Source: Vibrio agarivorans (GTDB lineage Bacteria > Pseudomonadota > Gammaproteobacteria > Enterobacterales > Vibrionaceae). From it: 64,000 nt of DNA. The translations under genes were made by a program, and so were the position numbers. The notes beneath the pieces are model-generated. The model did not search any database, had not been told where the DNA came from, and saw only the letters and a list, made by a program, of their open reading frames with translations. Each line of letters starts with the position of its first letter. Positions within the stretch are counted from its first letter, which is position 1. Below, one piece after another: positions 10,703-21,346 of this stretch. Location: NCBI RefSeq assembly GCF_030409635.1, contig NZ_JAUFQF010000004.1, positions 1,336,241 through 1,400,240 on the forward strand. Reading direction: 5' to 3'.

Positions 10703-11275
10703 ATGTGCGATAAGCCCTTAGTTTTAGCGTCAGGCTCACCAAGACGCTTTGAGTTACTTACCCAACTTGGCTACCGTTTTTCGGTTGTAAAGCCAGATGT
10801 TGAAGAAGCTCAACAAGCGGGTGAGACACCAGAGCAATATGTGGCTCGCTTGTCTCAAGACAAAGCTAGAGCAGGGTTTATGCTGGTCAATAATGACCAA
10901 GCGGTCGTGATCGGCTCCGATACGATTGTGGTGTGCGGGGATCAGGTACTGGAAAAGCCAGACAATCTTGCACACTCAACACAGATGTTGCGCCAACTTT
11001 CAGGTAGCCAACATCAAGTGATGACCGCAGTGAGTGTTATTTCACAACAAAGAATAGAAACATCGGTGGTGATCACCGACGTATGGTTTAAGCCACTTAG
11101 TGACCAAGAAATAGAACAATATTGGCAGTCAGGCGAACCATGCGATAAAGCTGGAAGCTACGGGATCCAAGGATTAGGTGGACGCTTTGTGACTCGTATC
11201 GAGGGCAGCTACTACGCAGTAGTCGGCTTGCCACTCTATGAAACTGACCAGCTGTTGCGCAAATTTTTAGATTAA
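10703..11275 (+). CDS. maf: Maf-family nucleotide pyrophosphatase (YhdE type)
   Basis: Protein of 190 residues with the Maf signature near the start (LVLASGSPRRFELLTQLG), the conserved aspartate loop (VVIGSDTIVVCGDQVLEKP) and the KAGSYGIQGLGGRFV segment. The variant belongs with YhdE (Maf), which hydrolyses dTTP, UTP and modified pyrimidine nucleotides and has been linked to septum inhibition and house-cleaning of the nucleotide pool. It sits between mreD and rng, the same order as in Escherichia coli (mreBCD-yhdE-rng), and is likely co-transcribed with them. Confidence 0.93.
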   Translation: MCDKPLVLASGSPRRFELLTQLGYRFSVVKPDVEEAQQAGETPEQYVARLSQDKARAGFMLVNNDQAVVIGSDTIVVCGDQVLEKPDNLAHSTQMLRQLSGSQHQVMTAVSVISQQRIETSVVITDVWFKPLSDQEIEQYWQSGEPCDKAGSYGIQGLGGRFVTRIEGSYYAVVGLPLYETDQLLRKFLD

Positions 11276-11290
11276 GATTGGGGTGCGCAC

Positions 11291-12760
11291 ATGAGCGTAG
11301 AGTTACTGATTAACGTAACGCCGAGTGAAACTCGAGTTGCGATGATTGAAGGGGGAGCCCTTCAAGAAGTCCACGTGGAGCGAGAGGCAAAACGTGGCAT
11401 CGTTGGCAATATTTATAAGGGCAAAGTGAGTCGAGTGCTACCAGGCATGCAGGCTGCTTTTGTTGATATTGGCTTGGACAAAGCGGCATTTTTGCATGCA
11501 TCTGATATCGTTCCACATACTGAATGTGTGGCCGAGAATGAGAAGAAGCAGTTTCAAGTGCGTGATATCTCTGAGCTGGTTCGCCAAGGCCAAGATATTG
11601 TTGTGCAAGTGGTGAAAGATCCACTAGGCACTAAAGGCGCACGCCTAACGACCGACATTACTCTACCTTCGCGCTACCTGGTGTTTATGCCGGGCGCAAG
11701 CCACGTTGGGGTTTCTCAGCGTATCGAGAGCGAGAACGAACGCCATCGATTGAAGAAAGTTGTTTCTCAATACTGTGATGAAGATGGTGGTTTCATTATT
11801 CGTACTGCCGCAGAAGGGGCCGATTGCAAGGAGTTGGCGCAAGATGCCAAGTTCTTGAAGCGCCTATGGGGCAAAGTGAAAGAGCGCCGCAGCAAGTACA
11901 TTACGCGTTCCACGCTTTACGGGGAGCTTGGTCTTTCTCATCGTGTGTTGCGTGATTTTGTCGGCACTGAACTCACCAAAATCTTGGTGGACTCGCGCCT
12001 TGAGTATGAAAACCTCAAAGAGTTTTGCTGTGAATACGTTCCTGAGCTTGCAGACAAGCTAGAGCTGTATGAAGGCCAAAAGCCCATCTTTGACATGTAC
12101 GATACCGAGAATGAGATTCAGCGTTCACTTGAGCGTAAAGTTGAGCTCAAGTCTGGTGGCTACTTGATCATTGACCAGACAGAAGCGATGACGACGGTTG
12201 ATATCAATACCGGCGCTTTCGTTGGTCGTCGTAATCTTGAAGAGACGATTTTCAACACGAACGTTGAAGCGACTCAGGCGATTGCCCGTCAGCTCCGCCT
12301 GCGTAACCTGGGCGGTATCATCATTATCGACTTTATCGATATGGCATCTGAAGAGCATCGTAAGCGAGTACTTACCTCATTAGAGTTGGCGTTAAGTGGC
12401 GACCGAGTTAAAACCAACATCAATGGCTTTACTCAGTTGGGTTTAGTCGAGATGACGCGTAAACGTACCCGTGAGAGTATTGAGCACGTGCTTTGTAGCG
12501 GCTGCCCAACCTGTGAAGGTCGAGGTAGTGTGAAAACCGTTGAAACGGTGTGCTATGAAATCTTGCGTGAAATCACCCGTGTTAACCGTGCGTATGATGC
12601 CGACAACTTTGTAGTCTACGCCGCGCCTGCGGTTGCTGAGGCCCTCGAGGGTGAAGAGTCGCATGCACTGGCTGAGCTGGAAGTCTTTATTGGCAAACAG
12701 GTGCGTATTCAAGCCGAGCCGCTCTACATTCAAGAGCAATTTGACGTTGTCATGATGTAG
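11291..12760 (+). CDS. rng: ribonuclease G
   Basis: Protein of 489 residues, the length of RNase G. It has an N-terminal S1-like RNA-binding region (GNIYKGKVSRVLPGMQAAFVD), the catalytic DNase I-like part with the metal-binding aspartates (TTVDINTGAFVG and IIIIDFIDM, near residues 301 and 345), and the zinc-link CPTCEGRG near residue 400. It lacks the long C-terminal scaffold of RNase E. RNase G matures the 5' end of 16S rRNA and degrades some glycolytic mRNAs. Fifteen bases separate it from maf and eight bases from yhdP. Confidence 0.97.
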   Translation: MSVELLINVTPSETRVAMIEGGALQEVHVEREAKRGIVGNIYKGKVSRVLPGMQAAFVDIGLDKAAFLHASDIVPHTECVAENEKKQFQVRDISELVRQGQDIVVQVVKDPLGTKGARLTTDITLPSRYLVFMPGASHVGVSQRIESENERHRLKKVVSQYCDEDGGFIIRTAAEGADCKELAQDAKFLKRLWGKVKERRSKYITRSTLYGELGLSHRVLRDFVGTELTKILVDSRLEYENLKEFCCEYVPELADKLELYEGQKPIFDMYDTENEIQRSLERKVELKSGGYLIIDQTEAMTTVDINTGAFVGRRNLEETIFNTNVEATQAIARQLRLRNLGGIIIIDFIDMASEEHRKRVLTSLELALSGDRVKTNINGFTQLGLVEMTRKRTRESIEHVLCSGCPTCEGRGSVKTVETVCYEILREITRVNRAYDADNFVVYAAPAVAEALEGEESHALAELEVFIGKQVRIQAEPLYIQEQFDVVMM

Positions 12761-12768
12761 AGGCTCGA

Positions 12769-15700
12769 GTGAGTAAGTCGATGACACGCCTCTGGCACTG
12801 TATTTTGTGGTTATTGGTTACGGCAATGGTGGTTCTCGCTATTGCCGTCACAGCCCTGCGTGTCACTTTACCTAAGCTCAATCAATTCCAAGGTGAAATC
12901 CATCACTTTGTAAACCAATACACCGGACTCGATCTGCAAATTGACGATGTACGTGGGTATTGGCGTAACACCCATCCTTCGATTTCGCTGCAGAGCATCA
13001 GTGTTGATTTACCCGCAGCCTCTGATATTCATATGTCGGCGCAGCGTTTAGATATCGAGTTTGATTTAATCCGGTCTATGCTGTCACTCAAGCCGATCAT
13101 TGCTGAGCTGAATGTTCATGGCTTAGATATGGACTTACAGTCGGTTGACTTGTTTGGTCGCAATACGCAGGCACAAAAGCCGAGTGATTCGAAAAATAGT
13201 AGCCAGCCACTACGCCAAGTTGAGCAGCTGTTTTTACGCCAATTAGAAGACTTCTCTCTGTATGACTCACAAATTAGCTACATTGCGATAGATGGCGAGC
13301 CGCGCTCTTTAGAAATCAACAAGCTGCGCTGGAATAACAGTGGTAAGCGTCACCGTGGTGAAGGTGTGGTCAGTGTGTCTGATGCATACCTCAATGAGTT
13401 GAAAGTCAGTGCTGATTTTTACGACCATGGATCACTTGCAGATGTGTCTGGTGAGTTCTATGTTCAGGCTGACTCGATGTCGATTGGCCCTTGGATGACG
13501 GAATATTTGCAGGCAGAAACCGGTATTCAAAGCGGTCAGTTGAGTTTTGCGGCTTGGTTAACATTGGCCAATAGCAAGCCAGTGGATGCGTACTTAGAAG
13601 TGATGCCTTCAGACCTGATTTGGATCGAGGGTGAAAAGCACGAATTGCTGGTGGAGTCTGGCGTATTTAAGCTTTTTCCTCTAGATAATGGCCTAAAAGT
13701 AAGTGGTCACTCACTGAATGTTCGCACTGATGATACCGAGTGGCCTGAGTTAGATCTCGCCTTTGATATTACCGATAAAGGCTGGCGTCTTAACTTATCT
13801 GAACTCGATATTGCGGCCGTTTCCCCTTTGGTCAAACTGCTTCCTGATTCGGAAAGTACCTCAGAATTTCTGACTGAGCTAGCGCCAAAAGGGCAGGTGG
13901 AAGACCTGCGTATTTCAATGGCGGGGGGTATTGATTCACTCACCTATTCTGCTGATCTATATAATGTTGGGATGACTCAGTGGGGACTGCTTCCCGGGGT
14001 ACATCATGCCAACGTCGCGGTCGCGGGTGATGCTTATCAAGCGAAGGCGACCCTCTCTCTGTTTGACGACGTACTGCCTTATGGTGATGTTTTTCAAGCG
14101 TCGCTCAATATGCGTCAAGCCCACACCGATATTGTCTGGCAGCGTGATGAACATGGCTGGTCACTATGGTCTGATAAAGTCACCGCGGCGACGCCTGATA
14201 TTCAGGTGCTTGGGGCTTTCCGTTTAGACTTTCCACAAGATCAAAGTCCGTTCTTGTCGTTCTATGCAGAAGCGGATCTATTCAATGCCGGCCAGACTTG
14301 GCGCTACCTGCCAACGTTGGCTCTAGGCCAAGGTCTAACCGACTACTTATCGACTTCTATTCAAGGTGGTCGTGTAGAAACGGCGAAACTGCTTTGGTAT
14401 GGCGAACTCGGTCATTTCCCTTACAAACAAAATAACGGCATATTCCAAGCTTGGGTCGGCTTACAAGACGCAAAATACAGTTTTGAAACATCGTGGCCAC
14501 TGCTTACCGATTTGCAGCTGGATCTGCTGTTTGAAAATGAATCGATGTATCTCGATTCACGCTCTGCAACCCTGATGGATCTTAAAGCGTCACGAGTGAC
14601 AGGGCGTATCCCTTCACTGAGTGGTGACGGTCATATTGAGATTGAGGCGCAGGCTTATGGCCCAGGCCCTGCGGTAAGAGACTATATGACAGCTTCACCC
14701 CTTGTCGATTCTGTGGGTGCAGCGCTGACAGCGATTGATATTCAAGGGGACGTGCAGGCCAGTTTCCAATTAAGCATTCCGTTTAGTGATGAAGGTGAAG
14801 CGCGAGCATGGGGTCAAGCGGATCTTAAAGATAACTTTGTCACCATTGATGCCCCGCCAATGATACTTGAATCTGTTACTGGCTCGATTGAGTTTGATAA
14901 TGATGTTGTGACTGCGAAAGGCTTGAATGCTGATCTACTCAAGCAACCCGTTTCAATCGACTTTGCTGGCGAAAATGCAGGGCGTGGTTACTCGGTAGGT
15001 ATTGATGTGATAGGTGACTGGGAAGTTGAGCCTCTGTTGCCTTATGTTGGAGCGCGTTGGTTGAACCCACTGTCTGGTCATGCCCCTTGGCATATGGGGC
15101 TAGATATTCAGCTTAACGATGTCGGATTTACGTATCAAATCGAAGGTGAAGCTAATCTTAACCAGTTAGCAAGTACTTACCCGTACCCGCTTGATAAGCC
15201 GAAAAACCAAGCTGGTTCGGTTAAGCTGCAAGCGTCTGGCAACCAGCAAATGGTTTCTGCACGACTCGAGTTGCCGAGAGCTAAATATCAGACGGAAATT
15301 GACCTGCGCCCAGATCGCCCAGAGCTTAGTGCGACGCATTTAGTGGTGGGCAATGGCAGTTTTAAAATCAGTCCTATTGCTGGGCATAGTGCTCAAATTA
15401 GATCGCCGCGCTTTAACTTAGATGAATGGATGAGTTTATCGGAGCAGGCAGCGCCGCAAGTTAAAGTGGTGATTGATGAGCTCAATACCCCTGAAGTTCC
15501 AATGCCACAGCGTGTCGACTTAGATGTGAAAACTCTCACCTTCGCCGGTATAGATTGGCACGATGTTAACTTTGGTGCGCGCAATAAAGGCAATGATTGG
15601 ACGTTCAGTTTAGAGAGTCAGCAAGCAACGGGTAAGGCCGATTATCAAAATGGTACTAACCTGACGGTGGCTTTAGAGAATCTGAATATCTATGTGCCAG

Positions 15701-16647
15701 GCCTTGATGAAGCATTAGCAGATGAGCCGACTCTGATAGAAAGCCTTGAGCCGGATCAGCCATTGATTTCTGATGCGGATCGTCAATTACACCAAACCAT
15801 CCCCAACATTGATCTCAAGATTGATGATTTTTGGTTGCAGGGTTACAAGGTGGGTAAGGTCAATGTTGATCTACAAAGAGAAGGTGACACTCTCAATTGG
15901 AAGTCGATCCAGATTGAAAGTGGCAGTAACCAAGTGGATATTTCGTCGCAATGGACATTGACGGAAGATCAAAGCTATACAAAGCTGAAAGTAGACGTGA
16001 AAGGCGATAACAACAGTGATGTGATGGAGCGCTTTGGTATTAGCTCCGGTATTCAACAGGCACCGTTTGAGTTTAAGGGGCAAACCCGCTGGGATGGCGC
16101 GCCTTGGTCGATGAAAGTCGATACTCTACAAGGTGATGCTAGTATCAAGCTTGGCAAGGGCATTATCTCTGATGTGAGTGGTGCTGCGCGCTTGCTTGGC
16201 ATGTTCAGTCTCGATTCGATCATTCGCAAGATGCAGCTTGATTTTACCGATGTATTTGACCGCGGTATGGCGTTTAACTCGATTACGGGTAGTGGCCAAT
16301 TCCGTAACGGAGTGTTCCTCACTAACAACATTAAGATGGACGCTATTGCAGGTGAAATGCGTATTAAAGGCTTAGCAAACCTAAATGATCAAACGGTGGA
16401 TGCTGAAGTCAACTTTACCCCGGATATTACCTCAGGTATTCCGGTCTTAACGGCGTTTGCGGTTACACCACAAACCGCGCTGTACGTTCTGGCTATCACT
16501 ACGGTCGTATCACCTATCGTAGAGGTCTTCACACAGGTTAACTATGAGGTGAAAGGCCCATTTGATGCCCCTACCGTGAGTGAAATGTCACGCAGTCGTG
16601 GCGAGTTTACCTTACCAGAAGAGTTAAGAGCGGAAGCAGACAAATAA
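12769..16647 (+). CDS. yhdP: AsmA-like protein YhdP, phospholipid transport bridge
   Basis: Very long protein (1292 residues from GTG at 12769; an ATG four codons later is an alternative start) with one N-terminal transmembrane helix (LWHCILWLLVTAMVVLAIAV) and a long periplasmic beta-rich body typical of the YhdP/TamB/YdbH group (DUF3971 and AsmA-like C-terminal region ending with the ITTVVSPIVEVFTQVNYEVKGP segment). These proteins form hydrophobic grooves spanning the periplasm that move phospholipids to the outer membrane. Gene order rng-yhdP-nit-tldD is the same as in E. coli. The start is only eight bases after rng. Confidence 0.93.
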   Translation: MSKSMTRLWHCILWLLVTAMVVLAIAVTALRVTLPKLNQFQGEIHHFVNQYTGLDLQIDDVRGYWRNTHPSISLQSISVDLPAASDIHMSAQRLDIEFDLIRSMLSLKPIIAELNVHGLDMDLQSVDLFGRNTQAQKPSDSKNSSQPLRQVEQLFLRQLEDFSLYDSQISYIAIDGEPRSLEINKLRWNNSGKRHRGEGVVSVSDAYLNELKVSADFYDHGSLADVSGEFYVQADSMSIGPWMTEYLQAETGIQSGQLSFAAWLTLANSKPVDAYLEVMPSDLIWIEGEKHELLVESGVFKLFPLDNGLKVSGHSLNVRTDDTEWPELDLAFDITDKGWRLNLSELDIAAVSPLVKLLPDSESTSEFLTELAPKGQVEDLRISMAGGIDSLTYSADLYNVGMTQWGLLPGVHHANVAVAGDAYQAKATLSLFDDVLPYGDVFQASLNMRQAHTDIVWQRDEHGWSLWSDKVTAATPDIQVLGAFRLDFPQDQSPFLSFYAEADLFNAGQTWRYLPTLALGQGLTDYLSTSIQGGRVETAKLLWYGELGHFPYKQNNGIFQAWVGLQDAKYSFETSWPLLTDLQLDLLFENESMYLDSRSATLMDLKASRVTGRIPSLSGDGHIEIEAQAYGPGPAVRDYMTASPLVDSVGAALTAIDIQGDVQASFQLSIPFSDEGEARAWGQADLKDNFVTIDAPPMILESVTGSIEFDNDVVTAKGLNADLLKQPVSIDFAGENAGRGYSVGIDVIGDWEVEPLLPYVGARWLNPLSGHAPWHMGLDIQLNDVGFTYQIEGEANLNQLASTYPYPLDKPKNQAGSVKLQASGNQQMVSARLELPRAKYQTEIDLRPDRPELSATHLVVGNGSFKISPIAGHSAQIRSPRFNLDEWMSLSEQAAPQVKVVIDELNTPEVPMPQRVDLDVKTLTFAGIDWHDVNFGARNKGNDWTFSLESQQATGKADYQNGTNLTVALENLNIYVPGLDEALADEPTLIESLEPDQPLISDADRQLHQTIPNIDLKIDDFWLQGYKVGKVNVDLQREGDTLNWKSIQIESGSNQVDISSQWTLTEDQSYTKLKVDVKGDNNSDVMERFGISSGIQQAPFEFKGQTRWDGAPWSMKVDTLQGDASIKLGKGIISDVSGAARLLGMFSLDSIIRKMQLDFTDVFDRGMAFNSITGSGQFRNGVFLTNNIKMDAIAGEMRIKGLANLNDQTVDAEVNFTPDITSGIPVLTAFAVTPQTALYVLAITTVVSPIVEVFTQVNYEVKGPFDAPTVSEMSRSRGEFTLPEELRAEADK

Positions 16648-16659
16648 GGAACAAAAGAC

Positions 16660-17475
16660 ATGGAACGTGTCGGCATTATCCAGATGACATCCGGGCCAGA
16701 CCCAGATAAGAATCTCGCTTATATTAAAGAGCAGGTCTTCCATTTAGCGAAGCAAGGAGTGAAATGGATCATCACGCCTGAAAACGCATTGGTGTTCGGT
16801 CGCAAAGAAGATTATCACCGAGTCGCCGAGCACCTTGGTATGGGACCACTTCAGCTCGAATTAGGTTTGCTTGCCAAAGAAGCGGGGATCTGGTTGATCA
16901 TTGGTAGTATGCCGATCAAACGCAGCAGTGGGGTTTCTACCACAACCTTGGTGTTTAACGATCAGGGGCTACTGGTTACCCATTACGACAAGCTGCATAT
17001 GTTTGATGTGGAAGTGAATGACACACATCGTAGCTATAGAGAGTCTGAAACCTTTACCCCAGGCAGTAAAATTGAAACCATCCAGACACCTTTCGGCCAT
17101 TTAGGCCTGTCCATTTGCTATGACCTACGCTTCCCGCAGCTTTACTCTGAACTGATTCGTTTAGGCGCCAATATCCTTCTTGTTCCAGCGGCATTTACCG
17201 CCGTGACAGGTCAGGCACACTGGCGTTCACTCTTGATGGCTCGAGCCATCGAAAACCAAGCCTATGTCGTGGCCGTCAATCAAACCGGTGTGCACCCTTG
17301 TGGCAGAGAGACATGGGGACACTCGATGATTATCAGCCCTTGGGGTGAGGTGTTACTCGAATTGGGTCAACGCGCACAAAACGGTGTCGCGGATATAGAC
17401 CTTTCCGTTGTGAATGAGCTCAGGCAGAATATGCCTGTCATACAGCATTCAAGATTTCAAAATCGCTTGATTTAG
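16660..17475 (+). CDS. carbon-nitrogen hydrolase (Nit family)
   Basis: Protein of 271 residues with the complete nitrilase-superfamily catalytic set: Glu in TPENALVF (about 41), Lys in HYDKLHMFDV (about 112) and Cys in LSICYDLRFP (about 154). The DVEVNDTHRSYRESETFTPG insertion fits the Nit1/NitB subgroup, whose known activity is hydrolysis of deaminated glutathione (a metabolite repair reaction); omega-amidase is the other possibility. It is 12 bp after yhdP and 39 bp before tldD, in the usual gammaproteobacterial position between them. Confidence 0.88.
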   Translation: MERVGIIQMTSGPDPDKNLAYIKEQVFHLAKQGVKWIITPENALVFGRKEDYHRVAEHLGMGPLQLELGLLAKEAGIWLIIGSMPIKRSSGVSTTTLVFNDQGLLVTHYDKLHMFDVEVNDTHRSYRESETFTPGSKIETIQTPFGHLGLSICYDLRFPQLYSELIRLGANILLVPAAFTAVTGQAHWRSLLMARAIENQAYVVAVNQTGVHPCGRETWGHSMIISPWGEVLLELGQRAQNGVADIDLSVVNELRQNMPVIQHSRFQNRLI

Positions 17476-17514
17476 TTCAAGATGATTCACTTAGTATTTA
17501 TATAAGAGCGACTT

Positions 17515-18960
17515 ATGAGCATAGACCGCATTGAAGAGGCACTTCTCGCCCCAGCAGGATTAACCGAGCAAGATATCGCCGATACGCTTTCAAGTATCGC
17601 TACTCGTCAGATTGATTACGCTGACATCTATTTCCAATCTAGCTGGCACGAGTCGTTAGTGTTGGAAGACAGCATCATTAAAGATGGCTCCTTCAATATC
17701 GACCGAGGTGTCGGTGTCCGTGCCATCACCGGTGAGAAAACGGGCTTTGCTTATTCGGATCAAATTCAACTTGATAGCCTAAAGCAGAGTGCGATTGCCG
17801 CTCGTGGCATTGCCCAGCAAGGTCAAAATGGCAAGGTAAAAGCATTCAACCGTAGCGATAATCAATCCTTCTACACTGCGGTAAACCCACTGGATTCTTG
17901 GCAGAAAGAGCAAAAGACCAAGCTACTCAAAGAGCTTGATGCCTACATTCGTACCAAAGAGCCACTTATTCAAGAGGTATCAGTGAGCCTAAGCGGCGTG
18001 CATGAGCAGATGCTGGTGGCTGCAACCGATGGCACGTTTGCAGGTGATATTCGTCCGTTAGTTCGTCTGTCTATTAGCGTGCTAGCACAGCGTGGCGGTC
18101 GCCGTGAGCGAGGCAGCGCGGGTGGCGGTGGCCGCATGGGCTACGATTTCTTCCTTGATGATATGGAAGGTCAGCAACGTGCGTATCATTTCGCCGATGA
18201 AGCGATTCGCCAAGCGATGATTAACCTCGAAGCGGACGCGGCACCTGCAGGCACAATGCCTGTGGTCTTAGGCTCTGGCTGGCCGGGTGTATTATTACAT
18301 GAAGCTGTAGGTCATGGCCTTGAAGGGGACTTTAACCGTAAAGAGTCTTCTGTGTTTAGCGGTAAAGTGGGCGAGCAGGTTACTTCAAGCCTTTGTACGG
18401 TTGTCGATGATGGCACGATGCCCGATCGTCGTGGTTCATTGAATGTCGATGATGAAGGTGTGAATGGTCAATACAATACCCTGATTGAAAACGGTGTATT
18501 GAAAGGTTACATGCAAGATAAGCTCAATGCTCGCTTGATGGGGGTTAACCCAACGGGTAACGCACGACGTGAATCATATGCGCATCTACCAATGCCGCGT
18601 ATGACTAATACTTACATGCTACCAGGAGAGCATACCCCAGAAGAGATTATCTCTACGGTTAAGAAAGGCTTATATGCACCTAACTTCGGTGGCGGTCAGG
18701 TAGATATCACTTCAGGTAAGTTTGTGTTCTCAACGTCAGAGGCTTACTTGATTGAAGATGGCAAGATCACTCGACCAGTTAAGGGCGCAACCCTAATCGG
18801 TTCAGGCATTGAAGCTATGCAGCAAGTGTCTATGGTCGGTAACGATTTAGACATCGACCGTGGCGTGGGTGTGTGTGGTAAAGCGGGCCAGAGCGTTCCG
18901 GTTGGGGTTGGTCAACCTACGCTAAAACTCGATGCAATAACGGTGGGTGGTACAGAGTAA
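17515..18960 (+). CDS. tldD: metalloprotease TldD
   Basis: Protein of 481 residues with the TldD HExxxH zinc motif ([17 protein letters not shown], near residue 262) and the downstream glycine-rich conserved parts ([22 protein letters not shown]). TldD works as a heterodimer with TldE/PmbA to degrade unfolded peptides, and it takes part in processing of microcin B17 and CcdA antitoxin in E. coli. It closes the mre-to-tldD gene series and is followed by a clear terminator. Confidence 0.97.
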   Translation: MSIDRIEEALLAPAGLTEQDIADTLSSIATRQIDYADIYFQSSWHESLVLEDSIIKDGSFNIDRGVGVRAITGEKTGFAYSDQIQLDSLKQSAIAARGIAQQGQNGKVKAFNRSDNQSFYTAVNPLDSWQKEQKTKLLKELDAYIRTKEPLIQEVSVSLSGVHEQMLVAATDGTFAGDIRPLVRLSISVLAQRGGRRERGSAGGGGRMGYDFFLDDMEGQQRAYHFADEAIRQAMINLEADAAPAGTMPVVLGSGWPGVLLHEAVGHGLEGDFNRKESSVFSGKVGEQVTSSLCTVVDDGTMPDRRGSLNVDDEGVNGQYNTLIENGVLKGYMQDKLNARLMGVNPTGNARRESYAHLPMPRMTNTYMLPGEHTPEEIISTVKKGLYAPNFGGGQVDITSGKFVFSTSEAYLIEDGKITRPVKGATLIGSGIEAMQQVSMVGNDLDIDRGVGVCGKAGQSVPVGVGQPTLKLDAITVGGTE

Positions 18961-18983
18961 TCTCACCACATAAAGACAAAAGA

Positions 18984-19008
18984 AAAGCAGCGTTAAGCTG
19001 CTTTTTTT
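18984..19008 (+). terminator. terminator after tldD
   Basis: An 8-bp stem (AAAGCAGC / GCTGCTTT) with a 5-nt loop and a T-run. The A-rich left flank could also serve the convergent arcA transcript. Confidence 0.8.
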
Positions 19009-19062
19009 GCATTTGGGTTATGGGGTTGCAAAAGCTTTTGGCCTACCATGATCCTTTTGCTG

Positions 19063-20280
19063 TTATAACCCATCACGCTCAATAGGACAGCTCATACAGC
19101 GAGCGCCACCACGGCCTCGTCCAAGCTCATTACCCGGAATAGGGAGAACAGTGATCCCAGCTTTGTCGTATTTTTCGTTGGTGTAGACGTTACGTTCATA
19201 ACCAATCACAACACCAGGTTTTACGGTAAGGACGTTGTTGGCATCATTCCACTGCTCACGTTCTGCCTCATAGCTATCCCCGCCCGTAGTGATGATTTTG
19301 AGATAGTCCAACCCAAGTGCGAGCTCAATCGCATGAATGAAGTTCGGGACTTGCTCAACTTTTACTGAGCCATTTTTCGGTGAGATTCGCCAAGTGGGCA
19401 AGTCATTACGCATGATCTCTGGGTACATGGAGAAGGTATCGATATCCATGTGGGTCATGACCGTATCAAGATGCATGCATGAGCGATGCTTCGGTAGTTC
19501 AATCGCGATGACTTGTGTCGCTTGGCCATTAGCAAACAACTTAGCGGCGAGGTTCTCAACACCTTGTGGTGTGGTGCGCTCAGACATACCGATGAGCACC
19601 GCACCTTTACCGATAACCAAAACATCACCACCTTCAATATTGGCGTTATCGTAGTGCAAGTCTTCATTACCGAAGTACTTCACAAAGTCTTGGCCAGCAA
19701 ACACTGGGTGCCAGCGATAAATGGCACGTAAATGGTTCGTTTCACGCTGGCGAGCCGGTTTCATCATTGGGTTTAATGAAACACCGCCATAAATCCAGCA
19801 AGAGGTATCACGAGTAAACAGGTGGTTAGGCAGAGGCTCGATGACAAAGTCGAGAGGTCGGTGCATTTTAGGTAGCATCGAGTCCGACTTAAGCTTAAGT
19901 TCAGAGTAGGCCAATCCACCAAGAAGCACGGTGGCTAGGTGGTGGTCATCCATTGAGGCTAAGTATTCTCTTAGGTCATTAGCGAAAGTCGGGCCGTAAC
20001 GAAAATCTGAAATTTGAGTGTTGAGTAGCCAGGCTTTGGCTTCAGGTACCGCCAGTGTCTCTTCGAGAAGGTCGTGCAATAACAGTACTTCGACATCTTG
20101 ATTACGCAATGTATTTGCAAATACATCGTGCTCTTCACCTGCAGCTTCAACAGCCAGTACATCATCAAACAACAGTTCATGACAGTTTGATGGAGTGAGG
20201 TGGGTGAGCGCGCGTTCTGGGCGGTTAAGTAGCACTCGCCTTAATTGTCCAACCTCGGACCCAACGTACAACTTACTCAT
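19063..20280 (-). CDS. arcA: arginine deiminase
   Basis: Protein of 405 residues with the arginine deiminase motifs: [18 protein letters not shown] substrate loop, [12 protein letters not shown], the [10 protein letters not shown] histidine segment and the C-terminal catalytic cysteine in [14 protein letters not shown]. It converts arginine to citrulline and ammonia, giving ATP via the later steps and acid protection. No ornithine carbamoyltransferase or carbamate kinase gene is adjacent in this window, so either the others lie elsewhere or the enzyme works for acid resistance or nitrogen supply. A good ribosome binding site (AAGGA) precedes the ATG. Confidence 0.95.
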   Translation of the reverse strand: MSKLYVGSEVGQLRRVLLNRPERALTHLTPSNCHELLFDDVLAVEAAGEEHDVFANTLRNQDVEVLLLHDLLEETLAVPEAKAWLLNTQISDFRYGPTFANDLREYLASMDDHHLATVLLGGLAYSELKLKSDSMLPKMHRPLDFVIEPLPNHLFTRDTSCWIYGGVSLNPMMKPARQRETNHLRAIYRWHPVFAGQDFVKYFGNEDLHYDNANIEGGDVLVIGKGAVLIGMSERTTPQGVENLAAKLFANGQATQVIAIELPKHRSCMHLDTVMTHMDIDTFSMYPEIMRNDLPTWRISPKNGSVKVEQVPNFIHAIELALGLDYLKIITTGGDSYEAEREQWNDANNVLTVKPGVVIGYERNVYTNEKYDKAGITVLPIPGNELGRGRGGARCMSCPIERDGL

Positions 20281-20312
20281 TTTGTATCCTTACCAATTAT
20301 TCCTAACCCGTA

Positions 20313-20341
20313 TTTATGACAAGCTTGTTATAAAGATGCAA
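20313..20341 (-). promoter_or_regulatory. possible arcA promoter
   Basis: On the reverse strand TTGCAT and CATAAA are 17 bp apart, 33 bp upstream of the arcA ATG. The rest of the 441-bp gap between arcA and rraB holds a short inverted repeat AGTCAA/TTGACT at 20442-20464 but no gene that I can support. Confidence 0.4.
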
Positions 20342-20721
20342 GTCAAAAAGTAGGGCGCTCATACTGTAAAAGCTCACTTAGACAGATAACAATTTTTAGT
20401 TCGGGATGTTTTGTAAGATATTGTTTCAAAAACGGCGTTGTAGTCAATTCGAGCTAATTTGACTGTCTATGCGACTAAGGAGGGTTTATATAGAGCTCTA
20501 TGCGTTCAATTGCCATACTAAAGCAGAACGCTGGGTGCAGATAGGAAATTAGAGCTACCATAAAACACCAAATCCCTTTGTCAGCAACTATTGTTAGTTA
20601 AATGTTGAAAATTGGCCTTAAGCAAGCGATTTATGTGCGAATATCTGGTATTTGATAAAGATCCGTGCCATATTTCCACGAAATCTCAAACCATCACTTA
20701 TTGACCTTGGAGTCCCTTAAT

Positions 20722-21135
20722 ATGTCTCATGAAGATGAATACATGTCTGTTGAAGAATTGATTGAATTTCAGAAGGAAGAGACCCGCGGTATCATTCAAG
20801 CTTTGCTGGAAGATGGTAGCGATCCTGACTCGCTTTACGACATTGAGCACCATCTGTTCGCTGAAGATTTTGACAAGCTAGAAAAAGCCGTTGTTGAAGC
20901 GTTCAAAATGGGCTTTGAAGTATTAGAAGCAGAAGAAACCGAAGATGAAGATGGCAAGAAGCTTCTATGCTGTGATGCAACAATGGAGTCTGCACTTGAT
21001 GCAGAAGCGATTGATGCACAGGTAGAAAAGCTGGTCCATCTTGCAGAGAAGTACGACATCATCTATGACGGGTGGGGTACGTTCTACGAGGGTGAAGACG
21101 CGATTTACCCAGAAGAAGATGACGACGAAGAGTAA
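20722..21135 (+). CDS. rraB: regulator of RNase E activity RraB
   Basis: Acidic protein of 137 residues matching RraB in length and layout: [20 protein letters not shown] at the start, the [18 protein letters not shown] middle and the [14 protein letters not shown] segment before an all-acidic tail (YPEEDDDEE). RraB binds the scaffold part of RNase E and lowers its activity on part of the transcriptome. The ATG at 20722, with GGAG upstream, is used; an upstream in-frame ATG at 20665 adds residues that do not fit the family. Confidence 0.95.
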   Translation: MSHEDEYMSVEELIEFQKEETRGIIQALLEDGSDPDSLYDIEHHLFAEDFDKLEKAVVEAFKMGFEVLEAEETEDEDGKKLLCCDATMESALDAEAIDAQVEKLVHLAEKYDIIYDGWGTFYEGEDAIYPEEDDDEE

Positions 21136-21157
21136 TTCGTTACATCCGATTGGATTA

Positions 21158-21183
21158 GGCCGAGCAATTGCTCGGTCTTTTTG
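21158..21183 (+). terminator. terminator after rraB
   Basis: An 8-bp stem (GGCCGAGC / GCTCGGTC, with a G-T pair) closed by AATT and followed by TTTTT. Confidence 0.8.
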
Positions 21184-21346
21184 TATGTTCTTGAGGGTAA
21201 ACAAAATGCCTCATGGGTCACACGATTGAAAAAATGCGCCAGATCACAAAGCAGATTCGTATAGTGAACTGGGTCTCATTACTTGGGTATAAGAGCGTAT
21301 TGAGTTAGACTTTGCAGCACGAAAAATGACGTGATTGGATAAGGCG

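Noticed and set aside
20651..20664. FNR-like site upstream of rraB
   Set aside because: TTGATAAAGATC covers only one good half-site.
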